Origin: Pseudomonadota bacterium
GTDB taxonomy: Bacteria; Pseudomonadota; Gammaproteobacteria; Steroidobacterales; Woeseiaceae
DNA: 7,720 bases
Reading direction: 5' to 3'
NCBI GenBank assembly: GCA_022567775.1
Contig: JADFGH010000100.1
Location: forward strand, 1-7,720
Shown: piece by piece, positions 1-6,082 of the stretch
Layout of the letters: the number at the start of each line of letters is the position of its first letter
Position numbering within the stretch: position 1 is the first letter of the stretch
Program-made: the position numbers and the translations under genes
The notes under the pieces: generated by a model
The model's input: only the letters and a program-made list of their open reading frames with translations
Databases searched by the model: none
What the model was told of the DNA's origin: nothing

Positions 1-1095
1 GAGGAAACTGATCGGAATCCCCAGGAATACCCAAAATGCGATTGCAGGGCGCAAGAACAGGGACAGCAGAAGGATGACCAGGATGCTGCCCTGGATTGCG
101 CTGCTGGTCATGATGCCGAGGCGGTCATCGAGTCTTTGAGAATCGTCGTCCCAATAGGAGAGTTCCATGCCCACTGGCAGTGTGCCTTGCCTGGACTCGA
201 TGTACGCCTTTACCTTGGCGGATATCTTTATCGTACTCTGACTGCCTACGCGCGCAACGTCGACAAATGCGGCGAATTTACCGTTAAAGCGCGTGCGTAG
301 TGATTCTTCTTCGAATCCGTCCAGGACCGTGGCGATGTCGCTAACCCTGACGATGCTCCCGTCAGGATTCGTCTTGACGACAATTGTTTCGAAATCGGCA
401 CGCCGATATGCCTGACCTTTGGATCGGATCAATACGTCGCCGCCTTCTGTCCTTACATTTCCGGCAGATATATCGACGGAGCTGCCGCGAATCGCACGGG
501 AAATGTCCTCGAGCGAAACCTCAAATTCCCGCAGCCGGTCCGGTGAGGCTTCAATGGCGATTTCGTAGCGGCGCACAGAACCCAGGTTGACCTGCGTAAT
601 GCCGTCCACTCGCAGCAGGTCATCGCGAACCCGCTCCGCAAATATGCGAATCTCATCTTCACTGTAGTCGCCGGCAACGACGACACTGATGACCGGAAAA
701 AAACGGGTACTCAGGCTGATAATCGGTTTTTCTGTATCTGCCGGAAATGTATTGATCGAGTCGACCCGGCTTTTTATGTCATCCAGCAATTCCCGCGGGT
801 CATAATTTGAGTCGATTTCGATGGAAACGCGTGTGCCGCCCTCGACCGATCGCGAAGTGATCTTGTCGATACCTTCCAGATCCTGAACGGCCTCCTCGAT
901 TCTGATAGCGACGCCGAGTTCAACATCTTCGGGAGTTGCTCCGCGCAGCGGTACCGATACGGAGACGGTATCCGGATCCGAGAACGGAAAGATTTCGAGC
1001 CGAATGCCGTCACGCAACGCCAGGAAGCCGCCGATCATGATTGTGATCATGAGTAAGTTTGCGGCAACCGAATTTCTTGCGAACCAGGAAATCAT
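1..1095 (-). CDS. RND-family efflux transporter permease, N-terminal 365 residues (cut by left window edge)
   Basis: This is the inner-membrane pump subunit of a tripartite RND efflux system, expected to use the proton gradient to export small molecules. I read the minus strand from the ATG at 1095-1093 (MISWFARNSVAANLLM...) and the frame stays open to base 1. A first membrane helix lies at about residues 10-27. A long periplasmic porter-type domain follows, with family-typical phrases such as FPFSDPDTVSVSVPLRGATP, EDVELGV and VRVSDIATV. At about residues 336-365 comes a second hydrophobic segment with LFLRPAIAFWVFLGIPISF, characteristic of RND permeases. A full protein is usually over 1,000 residues, so roughly two thirds lies outside the window. 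The start overlaps the stop of the adaptor gene by 4 nt (ATGA), implying translational coupling. The substrate cannot be told from this part. Multidrug (AcrB/HAE-1-like) is more likely than heavy metal, but this is inference. Confidence 0.93.
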   Translation of the reverse strand, partial: MISWFARNSVAANLLMITIMIGGFLALRDGIRLEIFPFSDPDTVSVSVPLRGATPEDVELGVAIRIEEAVQDLEGIDKITSRSVEGGTRVSIEIDSNYDPRELLDDIKSRVDSINTFPADTEKPIISLSTRFFPVISVVVAGDYSEDEIRIFAERVRDDLLRVDGITQVNLGSVRRYEIAIEASPDRLREFEVSLEDISRAIRGSSVDISAGNVRTEGGDVLIRSKGQAYRRADFETIVVKTNPDGSIVRVSDIATVLDGFEEESLRTRFNGKFAAFVDVARVGSQSTIKISAKVKAYIESRQGTLPVGMELSYWDDDSQRLDDRLGIMTSSAIQGSILVILLLSLFLRPAIAFWVFLGIPISFL

Positions 1096-2300
1096 TTCCT
1101 GATTTCCTGCTGGTTGCGGCCCATGCGCCGCTCACCTTGTTCGCCGACGACAGTAACCCTGATGCCGGATGTCACCTGGCCGAGCGCCGTCGTTACCAGT
1201 ATGTCGCCTGGCTCCAGGCCTGCGCCGATTACGGCTTCATCGTCGTTTTGCCACGCGATCTCTATATCACGCCGTCGCAGGATCTCGTTTTCGACGATGT
1301 ACACGTAGGCTCCCTGATAAATGGTGTTATTCGGAATCACCAATGCATGGGGAAGCGTCTTGCCTTCCAGCCTTGCCGTTACGTACTGACCGATCTTGAG
1401 TGGCGCGTGATATTCGTGGTCGCGTCCGAAGGGGTCATCGATCTGCGCGATAACATGCAATTGACGAGCGATTTCATCGATTGCGCCTTCAGTACGGACC
1501 AGTATCGCCTCCCAGGATTCATCTCCACCCAGCTGTGAACGGATTTCGACCCGGCCCCCGCTCTTGCGGGTCACGCCTGTGTAACGGTAAGACTCGGGCA
1601 AGTCTATGAACGGCAGGTCCCGGTTTCTAAGTGGCAGACGAATCTCGACGACGTCCGTCGCGTAAATCTCGGCGAGTTGTGTATTAGGCGATACAACCTG
1701 GCCCAGGTCGACCAGCTTGCGCAGAACCCGCCCGGCAAACGGTGCAACGATATTGGTACGCTCCAGGTTGAGCTCCGCTTTTTGCAATGTCGATTCGGCA
1801 GAAATTATTTTTGCCTGCGCTGCTTTGAGCTGAGGAATGCGCAGTACGAGGTCCGGCGCCTCGCCGGTGTTCCCCAGTCTGGCCCAGTCCTCCTGCGCCT
1901 GGTTGGTTCTCGCTTCTGCCTCTGCAAGAGTCTGCCGCGCATCCATCAACGATGCACCGGCGATACGCACGTCAGCTTCGTAGTCGCGTGCATCGATATT
2001 CGCGAGAACGTCACCTTCCTCAAAGAAGCCACCATCACGAACATTGGGATTGACCGACACGATTTGTCCACCGACTTGCGCCACCAGGATGCTACGCGTG
2101 CGTGGCTGCACGGTGCCGTAACTCTCCAGCATGATCGGGTAGTTGGTCTCTGCCACGACCCGCGTTTCCACGGTCATCATCGGACCCGAAAAGACCGGTC
2201 GCTGCGGTGCCTCGGGCGGGTTCATCCTGATAATCACGGCAATAAGCAGTAGTCCGCCGAAGATGGCGACCGGTATCAGTTTCTTGTTCTTGAAATCCAT
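1092..2300 (-). CDS. RND efflux periplasmic adaptor (membrane fusion protein, HlyD/AcrA type)
   Basis: This 402-residue protein bridges the inner-membrane permease and the outer-membrane channel. Residues 8-25 form one hydrophobic helix after a lysine-rich N-terminus (MDFKNKK). No lipobox Cys follows, so it is probably anchored by an uncleaved helix rather than lipidated. Two half-lipoyl segments are visible: about 66-108 (QVGGQIVSVNPNVRDGGFFE, then EGDVLANID) and 178-212 (LERTNIVAPFAGRVLRKLVD, then GQVVSP). An alpha-helical hairpin rich in Ala, Glu and Gln lies between them (about 108-180). A beta-barrel segment follows (about 215-315, including LKIGQYVTARLEG), then the membrane-proximal domain (VIPNNTIYQGAYVYIVEN). 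The length is normal for the family. The start lies 2 nt after the stop of the outer-membrane factor gene with no clear ribosome-binding site, so coupling is likely. The end overlaps the permease start by 4 nt. The gene is intact. Confidence 0.95.
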   Translation of the reverse strand: MDFKNKKLIPVAIFGGLLLIAVIIRMNPPEAPQRPVFSGPMMTVETRVVAETNYPIMLESYGTVQPRTRSILVAQVGGQIVSVNPNVRDGGFFEEGDVLANIDARDYEADVRIAGASLMDARQTLAEAEARTNQAQEDWARLGNTGEAPDLVLRIPQLKAAQAKIISAESTLQKAELNLERTNIVAPFAGRVLRKLVDLGQVVSPNTQLAEIYATDVVEIRLPLRNRDLPFIDLPESYRYTGVTRKSGGRVEIRSQLGGDESWEAILVRTEGAIDEIARQLHVIAQIDDPFGRDHEYHAPLKIGQYVTARLEGKTLPHALVIPNNTIYQGAYVYIVENEILRRRDIEIAWQNDDEAVIGAGLEPGDILVTTALGQVTSGIRVTVVGEQGERRMGRNQQEIRK

Positions 2301-2302
2301 TT

Positions 2303-3703
2303 TTAGTATTCGGTCGCGAATTCGCCGCCTAATGCAAGGTACAGGGAAATTCGATTCTGCAGCAGCAGGTTCCTGAGTTGCACAACCGTCGTCTCGGCAT
2401 CGAATGCCTGGCGCTGCGATTCGAGCACGGTCGTGTATGGGACCAGCCCCCGCTGGTATTGTTCAAGCGCCAGCTCCAGCGCGGCCCCGGAATTGGTTTC
2501 CGCATCCAGGAATGACTCATAGCGCTCTCTCAATGAAACGGAACGTGAGATCGCATTCTCCACCTCCGCGAAGGCGCGGAATACCAGGTCGAGATACTGT
2601 TGTTCCGCCTGCCTTACCTGCGCGACCGCCTGTTCTTCGAATGCTTCGAGCCGGCCGGCGTTGAAAAGCGGCTGAGTTACGCCGCCCGCGATCGACCAGA
2701 CGCTGAGGTCGCTGTCAAGCAACTCGGAAAACGCAACTGAGGTTACCCCGGCACTGCCCACGAGCGTCAAGCTCGGAAATCGTGCTTTGTGTGCTGCCGC
2801 GAGATCAGCATCCGCGGCCAGGAGATTCAGCCAGGCCTCCTGCACGTCGGTGCGCCGGGTGAGCAGTTCTGAGGGAAGACCGGAGGGAATCGGATCTGTC
2901 ATCACCGGCAGCACACCCGGTATTTCCATGCGCCCGTCCGGATAACGAGCGAGTGACAACTGCAGATCAGCGATTGTCTCAGTGAGCGTCTGCTCCTGCT
3001 GCGCGTAATTTGCCTGCTGTCGCTCAACCTGGTTACGGGCCAGGTAAAGATCGAGCGCGTCGTTCAATCCCTGGCGATAGCCGCTCGCTACAATGTCGTG
3101 ACTTTCGATCACATTGTCGAGCCGGCGCCTGGCAACCGCTAGCAATTGCTTCGCTTCCATAACACCGAAATACGCGCCGGTGGTGGCCGCGGCGAGGTCT
3201 CTTTGCACGGATTCGAATCTTGCCTGCTGTGCACCGAGTGCAAGTTGTGCGGCCTGTTGTTGTTTACTTAGACGGCCCCACAGGTCGACTTCCCAACGAG
3301 CGCCGACATCGGCACCGAATGATTCCGCTGTGGCTCGTTGCCCGGATGTATCAGTGAATCCGCGGCGCGACCCGTCAAGTGAAACATCGAGTTCCGGGAA
3401 CCGGTTTGCACGGACGATTATCACCGTTTGCTCGGCCTGGTAAAGCCGCGCACGCTCCTGTTCCAACAGGTAGTTATTCGTAACAGCCTCATCCACGAGG
3501 GCGGTCAATTGCGGGTCGTCGAAGCTCTCAAGCCAGTTGAGATCAACGGCTCCGGAGTCGCCGCCACGGACCCATCCGGCCGGCATGCCAACGTCAGTGG
3601 CCTCCGGCGATATCGCGGAATGCGTGCAGCCACCGGAAATAGCTGCAGAAAAAGCTATAAAAGAAAGTAAAACCAATGAGTTATGGTTAAATCGGCCGGA
3701 CAC
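2303..3703 (-). CDS. Outer-membrane efflux channel, TolC/NodT-type lipoprotein
   Basis: This is the outer-membrane exit duct of the efflux pump. The protein shows the NodT-like N-terminal pattern (NWLESFDDPQLTALVDEAV), then two repeats of the long-helix and beta-strand OEP fold, with QQANYAQQEQTLTETIADLQ in the first and FRAFAEVENAISRSVSLRER in the second. It ends with YQRGLVPYTTVLESQRQAF, typical of the family. I chose the GTG at 3703 because it gives a short basic N-terminus and a hydrophobic stretch (LVLLSFIAFSAAI) leading to Cys26. The lipobox SGGC is weaker than the usual L-A-G-C. A TTG at 3676 is an alternative. The frame stays open to an ATG at 3949, but that extension is polar, lies upstream of the signal peptide and overlaps the divergent GTPase gene, so I rejected it. 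The predicted 466 residues suit the family. It is the first gene of the minus-strand operon. Confidence 0.92.
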   Translation of the reverse strand: MSGRFNHNSLVLLSFIAFSAAISGGCTHSAISPEATDVGMPAGWVRGGDSGAVDLNWLESFDDPQLTALVDEAVTNNYLLEQERARLYQAEQTVIIVRANRFPELDVSLDGSRRGFTDTSGQRATAESFGADVGARWEVDLWGRLSKQQQAAQLALGAQQARFESVQRDLAAATTGAYFGVMEAKQLLAVARRRLDNVIESHDIVASGYRQGLNDALDLYLARNQVERQQANYAQQEQTLTETIADLQLSLARYPDGRMEIPGVLPVMTDPIPSGLPSELLTRRTDVQEAWLNLLAADADLAAAHKARFPSLTLVGSAGVTSVAFSELLDSDLSVWSIAGGVTQPLFNAGRLEAFEEQAVAQVRQAEQQYLDLVFRAFAEVENAISRSVSLRERYESFLDAETNSGAALELALEQYQRGLVPYTTVLESQRQAFDAETTVVQLRNLLLQNRISLYLALGGEFATEY

Positions 3704-3823
3704 TGGTGGACATCCGCATGGTCTCGAAAACCGGCCGTCCAGTATCCCAAGAACCCGCCAGGCAAGAAAGGCGTCTTGTCCCTTCTTTGCAAACAAAAAC
3801 AATCCCGGGCAGTCTTCCTGACC
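3704..3823. promoter_or_regulatory. Divergent intergenic region between the efflux operon and the first GTPase gene
   Basis: About 120 bases separate the chosen start codons of the minus-strand efflux operon and the plus-strand GTPase gene, so promoters for both should lie here, although they may reach slightly into either coding region. I see no convincing -35/-10 pair on either strand and no strong Shine-Dalgarno sequence before either start. On the plus strand the sequence just before the ATG at 3824 (cttcctgacc) has none. The call rests on gene orientation, not on a recognised motif. Confidence 0.4.
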
Positions 3824-5317
3824 ATGAAGCTGGATCGGTTTATCAGGCTCGCGGTCGCACTGCTGATACTGCTCGTTTTCGTCATCGCGATCGCAGCATT
3901 GCTGTTCGTGACCGAATCTGCCCTCAACGTCTGGGACCGGCTCGTGCAAGGGCCGCGATTCCTGTTGTATGGATATTTTGCAGCGCTGGCCGGGTTGTTG
4001 CTCGCCGCGTTCTGGCTGGTCATGCGCCTCGTTGTCAAACGCAGGATTCCGGAGTCCAGATCATCGTCCCAGCCTTTGCGGCAGGCCGACATAAAAAAAC
4101 GGCTTCGCGAGGCAGAGAAATCCGGCGTCGGTGTCGAGGAAGCCCGGGCTGAATTGCAGGAGCTTGCAGCACGCCAGGAAAGCGGCTCCGTGCATCTTTG
4201 TTTCTTCGGCGAGATCAGCACCGGCAAGAGCTCCCTGATCAAAGCGCTTATTCCGGACGCCGACGTCGCGATCAGTGCGGTCGGCGGTTCAACCATCGAT
4301 ATTCGTCACTATCGCTGGCGCGACGACAAAGGCAGGCAAATCCTGCTAACAGACGTGCCGGGCAGCGGCGGACTCGAAGCCGGCCTCGACAAGGTTGCCG
4401 AGCAAGAGGCATTGCGCTCACAGGTCGTCCTTTTCATTTGCGACGGTGATCTGACGCGTACCGAAAGCCTCGCTGTGCAGCGGCTGCTGGAACTGGAAAA
4501 GCCGCTCATCCTGGTCATGAACAAGTCGGATCGCTACTCAAGCGAGGAACAATCGATGCTGCTGGAGCGCCTGCTGGACCACCTCGGCGATCTGGGTAGC
4601 GAGTTTTCAAACGACCAGGTCGTCGCCGTATCTGCTGGCGGTGAGATTGACGCCGTGCAGCGTCAGCCAGACGGATCGGAAGAAATGGTTCGGCGTACAC
4701 GACCGGCAGATATCGGTGTACTGGTGGTTGCTATCAATCGGCTTCTCGAAGACGATATTGATTCGCTCGATGTACGTCGCGACCGGGCGGTGTTCAGGCT
4801 GGCGGCCGCCAAGCTCAAGGAAGCAGAACTCGAGTATCGCCAGCAGCGTGCCGCGCAGATAATCCGCAGTTCGACCCGCAAGGCAGTGATCGGTGCGTTG
4901 GCCGCGGTCAGTCCCGGAACCGACATTATTATCCAGGGATACATCGGTGCAGCGATGACCCGTGAGCTGTGCCGTTTGTTCGGCGCTGCACCGCGCGACC
5001 TGGATATCGAGGAATTCCTGAACCTGAGCCAGAGCCGCGCGGGCAAGGCGCTGCCACTGAGCCTGGCCGTGGCGGGCAACGGGCTCAAAGCGTTTCCCGG
5101 CATCGGTACGGTCGCCGGTGGCGTCGTGCATGCTGTAGCCTATGGGCTTATCTTCGATGCACTGGGCAGAAGCCTGGTACTGACATTGACAGCGCACGGT
5201 CAACTGGACCCTGAGACAGCCGCAAAGGAATTTGAGGACGGAATCAGTGAGCATATTGAAGCGGGTGTTCGACAGGTTGCCAGGATGGCCCTGGATCGGG
5301 AACAGGACAAAGGATAG
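3824..5317 (+). CDS. Membrane-anchored P-loop GTPase with DUF697/YcjF-like C-terminus
   Basis: This 497-residue protein has two N-terminal membrane helices (about residues 8-30 and 46-70) and a basic, polar linker. Its cytoplasmic G domain has G1 GEISTGKSS (129-137), a Thr at 157 that could serve as G2, G3 DVPG (177-180), G4 NKSD (233-236) and a G5-like SAG (270-272). A charged helical region (about 315-350) follows, then a hydrophobic C-terminal part (about 355-460, with VSPGTDIIIQGYIGAAMTRE) resembling DUF697/YcjF-like proteins. It should bind and hydrolyse GTP at the inner membrane; the cellular role is unknown. I chose the ATG at 3824 because the first helix starts there. The ATG at 3683 would add 47 polar residues and overlap the efflux gene. 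Residues 471-493 (bases 5234-5302) are encoded by the left copy of a 69-bp direct repeat, so the C-terminal tail QDKG may be acquired rather than original. Confidence 0.88.
   Translation: MKLDRFIRLAVALLILLVFVIAIAALLFVTESALNVWDRLVQGPRFLLYGYFAALAGLLLAAFWLVMRLVVKRRIPESRSSSQPLRQADIKKRLREAEKSGVGVEEARAELQELAARQESGSVHLCFFGEISTGKSSLIKALIPDADVAISAVGGSTIDIRHYRWRDDKGRQILLTDVPGSGGLEAGLDKVAEQEALRSQVVLFICDGDLTRTESLAVQRLLELEKPLILVMNKSDRYSSEEQSMLLERLLDHLGDLGSEFSNDQVVAVSAGGEIDAVQRQPDGSEEMVRRTRPADIGVLVVAINRLLEDDIDSLDVRRDRAVFRLAAAKLKEAELEYRQQRAAQIIRSSTRKAVIGALAAVSPGTDIIIQGYIGAAMTRELCRLFGAAPRDLDIEEFLNLSQSRAGKALPLSLAVAGNGLKAFPGIGTVAGGVVHAVAYGLIFDALGRSLVLTLTAHGQLDPETAAKEFEDGISEHIEAGVRQVARMALDREQDKG
5234..5302. repeat. 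Left copy of 69-bp direct repeat flanking the BrnT/BrnA cassette
   Basis: Bases 5234-5302 match 6014-6082 at 68 of 69 positions, exactly 780 bases apart. The single difference is G at 5251 against A at 6031. Flanking bases diverge at once on the left (tttgagg against tgagagg). On the right they differ more gradually, so the original duplication may have been a few bases longer. This copy is the 3' end of the first GTPase gene and encodes its residues 471-493. The 5251 difference is silent in that frame (GAG/GAA, both Glu). The copy also contains an unused ribosome-binding site and GTG (5247) identical to those that start the second GTPase gene. Confidence 0.97.
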
Positions 5318-5414
5318 GGAATTCAGTCCCTGCGAAATCGGCAACGATCACCAGATTGCCTGATACGGAGCGATAGCGGACCGCTCGACCGCTGCGGCTG
5401 GTCACCAGGGAACA

Positions 5415-5442
5415 TTGACATTCAGGTAGTTGTAATTACAAT
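5415..5442 (+). promoter_or_regulatory. Promoter of the brnT-brnA module
   Basis: A perfect -35 box TTGACA (5415-5420) and a TACAAT -10 box (5437-5442) are separated by 16 bases, a near-consensus sigma-70 promoter. The predicted transcription start, about 6-8 bases after the -10 box, falls at 5448-5450, on the ATG of the brnT reading frame at 5449. With no Shine-Dalgarno sequence before that ATG, the message may be leaderless. It points toward brnT, brnA and, with no clear terminator in between, the second GTPase gene. Confidence 0.8.
5430..5441. promoter_or_regulatory. Palindromic operator candidate overlapping the -10 box
   Basis: TTGTAATTACAA is a perfect 12-bp palindrome covering the end of the spacer and five of the six -10 bases. 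Type II toxin-antitoxin operons are usually repressed by the antitoxin or the toxin-antitoxin complex bound at such a site, and ribbon-helix-helix proteins bind palindromes as dimers. I infer that this is the BrnA operator; no binding evidence is available from sequence alone. Confidence 0.6.
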
Positions 5443-5448
5443 GTATGT

Positions 5449-5687
5449 ATGATTAGCTTCGATTGGAGTCCCGCCAAAGCGCGAGCCAATCTCAGCAAGC
5501 ACGACAATTCTTCGACGAAGCCCATTCGGAAGAGGAAGAACGATTCATCTTGCTCGGCATGAGCAATCGATTGCGCCTGCTCATTATTTGCCACTGCGAA
5601 CGCTCTGGAGGCAATGTGATCCGAATCATTTCGGCGCGGAAAGCTACTGCGAAGGAAAAAACCTTCTATGAGGGTCCACCGGTATGA
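5449..5687 (+). pseudogene. brnT: BrnT-family ribonuclease toxin, frameshifted by an internal deletion
   Basis: Intact BrnT proteins are RelE-fold ribonuclease toxins of about 90-95 residues that cleave RNA until BrnA neutralises them. From the ATG at 5449 the first 18 codons read MISFDWSPAKARANLSKH, a typical BrnT N-terminus. This frame then turns to unrelated residues and hits a TGA at 5557-5559. The family pattern resumes in another frame from about 5505: QFFDEAHSEEEERFILLG, then RLRLLIICHCERSGGNVIRI and ISARKATAKEK, ending at a TGA at 5685-5687. Only about 20 bases lie between the KH and HSEEEERF motifs, where the family normally has about 25 residues. Roughly 50 bases, not a multiple of three, are therefore missing. 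The total of 239 bases is also not divisible by three. The original stop overlaps the brnA start by 4 nt (ATGA), as usual for the pair. The toxin is presumably inactive, barring a sequencing error. Confidence 0.85.
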
Positions 5688-5899
5688 AAAAGGAATATGA
5701 TCTTTCGAAAATGAAATCGCGACGGAATCCTTACGCGTCGAAGCTCAAGCGACAAGTAACGATCCGTATGAGCGATGACGTCATTACCTACTTCAAGGAA
5801 ATGGCTGAAGAAACTGGAATCCCCTACCAGAGCCTCATCAATCTTTATCTGAGAGATTGCATGGCCCACGACCGCAAGCCGGACCTTGCATGGCGTTGA
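5684..5899 (+). CDS. brnA: BrnA/CopG-family ribbon-helix-helix antitoxin
   Basis: This 71-residue protein is the cognate antitoxin and probable autorepressor of the BrnT/BrnA system. It has a basic N-terminus (MKKEYDLSKMKSRRNPYASK) of the type seen next to BrnT toxins. A ribbon-helix-helix fold follows: beta strand RQVTIRM (23-29), helix A DDVITYFKEMAEE (31-43), turn TGIP, and helix B YQSLINLYLRDC (48-59). The ATG at 5684 overlaps the toxin stop by 4 nt. A possible ribosome-binding site (gaggg) lies about 11 bases upstream inside the toxin gene. The reading frame is intact although the toxin is broken, so it looks like an orphan antitoxin. It may still bind the palindrome at 5430-5441. A standalone CopG regulator is the alternative, but the neighbouring BrnT remnant makes BrnA the better call. 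Confidence 0.9.
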   Translation: MKKEYDLSKMKSRRNPYASKLKRQVTIRMSDDVITYFKEMAEETGIPYQSLINLYLRDCMAHDRKPDLAWR

Positions 5900-6013
5900 T
5901 GCGTGTTGGCGAGTATGTGCAGTCCACATGCCGCGCTCCCTGGAAGACGGATAGAAATTTCGTTCGCATCGGCGTTGCCAGACGCGTTTTGAAGTAGCGC
6001 GAGTTCCCGCTGA

Positions 6014-6029
6014 GAGGACGGAATCAGTG
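6014..6029 (+). promoter_or_regulatory. Ribosome-binding site and GTG start of the second GTPase gene, inside the right repeat copy
   Basis: GAGGA (6014-6018) lies 8 bases before the GTG at 6027-6029, good spacing for a Shine-Dalgarno sequence. No ATG nearby gives the same protein. Both elements lie within the duplicated 69 bp, so the left copy carries the same signals at 5234-5249. Confidence 0.75.
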
Positions 6030-6082
6030 AACATATTGAAGCGGGTGTTCGACAGGTTGCCAGGATGGCCCTGGATCGGGAA
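6014..6082. repeat. Right copy of 69-bp direct repeat; 5' end of the second GTPase gene
   Basis: This copy matches 5234-5302 at 68 of 69 bases. Here the sequence is used in another frame: it supplies the ribosome-binding site, the GTG start and the first 18 codons of the second GTPase (MNILKRVFDRLPGWPWIG), plus two bases of the next codon. Read in the frame of the first GTPase, it gives the same C-terminal residues, then KGKD and a TGA at 6095-6097. That closely resembles the present tail QDKG and stop of the first gene. This suggests the right copy keeps the original junction between two overlapping genes. Confidence 0.97.

Noticed and set aside
1059..2252. Plus-strand open frames of 159 and 191 codons opposite the adaptor gene
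   Set aside because: They are antisense shadows of a clear membrane fusion protein gene, with no recognisable domains.
3683..3823. Start of the first GTPase at the ATG at 3683
   Set aside because: It would add 47 residues without family character before the first membrane helix and overlap the signal-peptide region of the efflux channel gene; the ATG at 3824 fits better.
3704..3949. Extension of the outer-membrane factor to an ATG at 3949
   Set aside because: The added 82 residues are polar and lie before an obvious signal peptide, and the extension overlaps the start of the divergent GTPase gene.
4607..5344. Minus-strand open frame of 245 codons opposite the first GTPase
   Set aside because: It is antisense to a GTPase with all its motifs in place and has no family features of its own.
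5375..5385. Inverted repeat AGCGG-a-CCGCT upstream of the brn promoter
   Set aside because: A single-base centre and 5-bp arms in GC-rich DNA are easily due to chance, and it lies too far from the promoter to be clearly an operator.
5463..5687. A 74-residue intact protein in the brnT region
   Set aside because: The first part of this frame is not BrnT-like and lacks a proper start. The true BrnT N-terminus is in another frame from 5449, so this is the 3' part of a broken gene.
5914..5930. Transcription terminator after brnA (ATGTG-cagtc-CACAT)
   Set aside because: The stem is only 5 bp and no T-run follows.
5900..6026. Integron attC site after the antitoxin gene (toxin-antitoxin cassettes are common in integrons)
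   Set aside because: I looked for GTTRRRY and RYYYAAC core sites with paired arms and found none; the 69-bp flanking repeats also do not fit integron insertion.
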